A DNA stretch of 64,000 bases from Spongiibacter taiwanensis (lineage in GTDB: Bacteria > Pseudomonadota > Gammaproteobacteria > Pseudomonadales > Spongiibacteraceae). Positions 63,565 through 64,000 of this stretch are shown in pieces. The position numbers and the translations under genes are program-made. The DNA lies in NCBI RefSeq assembly GCF_023702635.1, contig NZ_CP098455.1, forward strand, positions 3,534,001-3,598,000, in the 5' to 3' direction. Each line of letters opens with the position of its first letter. The first letter of the stretch is position 1. A model generated the notes under the pieces. The model worked only from the letters and a program-made list of their open reading frames with translations. It was not told the origin of the DNA and did not search any database.

Positions 63565-64000
63565 ATGGATTATCTGCTGTTTCGGCTTTACGGCCCCCTG
63601 GCCAGTTGGGGGAATATTGCCATTGGCGAATCCCGGCACAGCTTTCATGGGCCAACAAAATCTGCGGTGATGGGGCTGGTGGCGGCAGCTCTGGGTATTC
63701 GCCGTGAGGAGGAGTCCCAGCATCTGCGGTTGAATCGCGAGTATCACATGGCGTCAGCCTTGTTCAGCCAAGGCAGTTTGTTGCGGGACTACCACACGGT
63801 GCAGGCACCGGATACTGTAGGAAAATTTACCTATCGCAGTCGTCGAGATGAGTTGGTGATCGGCAAAGACCGTCTGGGTACGGTGCTTTCCAGTCGCGAA
63901 TATCGTAGCGATGCCCTGGCATGGGTGGCTTTGCGTGCAGAGGACGGGGTTCCCTATACCCTTGAGCAGATTGCAGATGGATTGCGAACGCCCATATTTA
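63565..64000 (+). CDS. casD: Cascade subunit Cas5e (CasD), cut by the window edge
   Basis: The first 145 residues of Cas5e, which caps the 5' handle of the guide RNA. The start LLFRLYGPLASWGNIAIGES and HGPTKSAVMGLVAAALGI are typical. AGGAGG precedes the ATG. The frame is open to the end of the window. Expected next genes are cas6e, cas1 and cas2 and the repeat array, which lie outside. Confidence 0.93.
   Translation, partial: MDYLLFRLYGPLASWGNIAIGESRHSFHGPTKSAVMGLVAAALGIRREEESQHLRLNREYHMASALFSQGSLLRDYHTVQAPDTVGKFTYRSRRDELVIGKDRLGTVLSSREYRSDALAWVALRAEDGVPYTLEQIADGLRTPIF

Overview
The window looks like chromosomal DNA of a free-living, probably marine gammaproteobacterium. The order alaS, lysC, csrA, tRNA-Ser, the hemN-anr pair, a PomAB-type stator and an OprF-like OmpA protein point to the Pseudomonadales/Cellvibrionales side, perhaps a Spongiibacteraceae relative. 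That placement is inferred from gene content; there is no rRNA gene to confirm it. I see no insertion sequence, prophage or integrase, and most genes carry good ribosome binding sites.

Left part (1-19 kb): an oxygen-response block holds a hemerythrin, hemN and an Fnr/Anr regulator, with three FNR/Anr-type boxes (676-689, 3684-3697, 16157-16170). One box overlaps the apparent TTG start of a CoA-transferase gene, whose real start is therefore moved to 3735. Then come small secreted proteins and lipoproteins, fatty and branched-chain acyl-CoA genes, an ammonium transporter coupled to an orphan gene instead of glnK, a DUF502 protein and a BlaI/BlaR1-type repressor-sensor pair.

Middle (18-49 kb): OmpA and a very large lipoprotein lie in a row with a terminator-like hairpin between them. 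They are followed by gcvP, a peptidoglycan-binding repeat lipoprotein, DNA and nucleotide housekeeping genes (UDG, Nudix), an EipA-like protein, an intergenic repeat element with a heptamer array, an esterase, greB, an M23 protein, and the alaS-lysC-csrA-tRNA-Ser block. A tandem unit of hairpins with compensatory stem changes follows the tRNA. Next are a double-MarR protein, PhzF with a divergent MocR regulator, PomAB-like stator genes, an RND efflux pump without an outer-membrane channel, and ppnP.

Right part (48-64 kb): a little-studied set of a QEGLA/DUF1704 predicted metallocarboxypeptidase, a GNAT-C39 peptidase fusion and a RimK-type ATP-grasp ligase suggests peptide or protein amide chemistry. 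It is followed by DUF3080, a secreted glutathione peroxidase, and a WYL regulator plus SWIM zinc-finger gene beside a type I-E CRISPR-Cas operon (cas3, cas8e, cas11, cas7, partial cas5). Between cas3 and cas8e there is an unexpected 41-residue single-membrane-helix reading frame preceded by a perfect 16-bp palindrome. No CRISPR array lies in the window; if present, it must be beyond the right edge.
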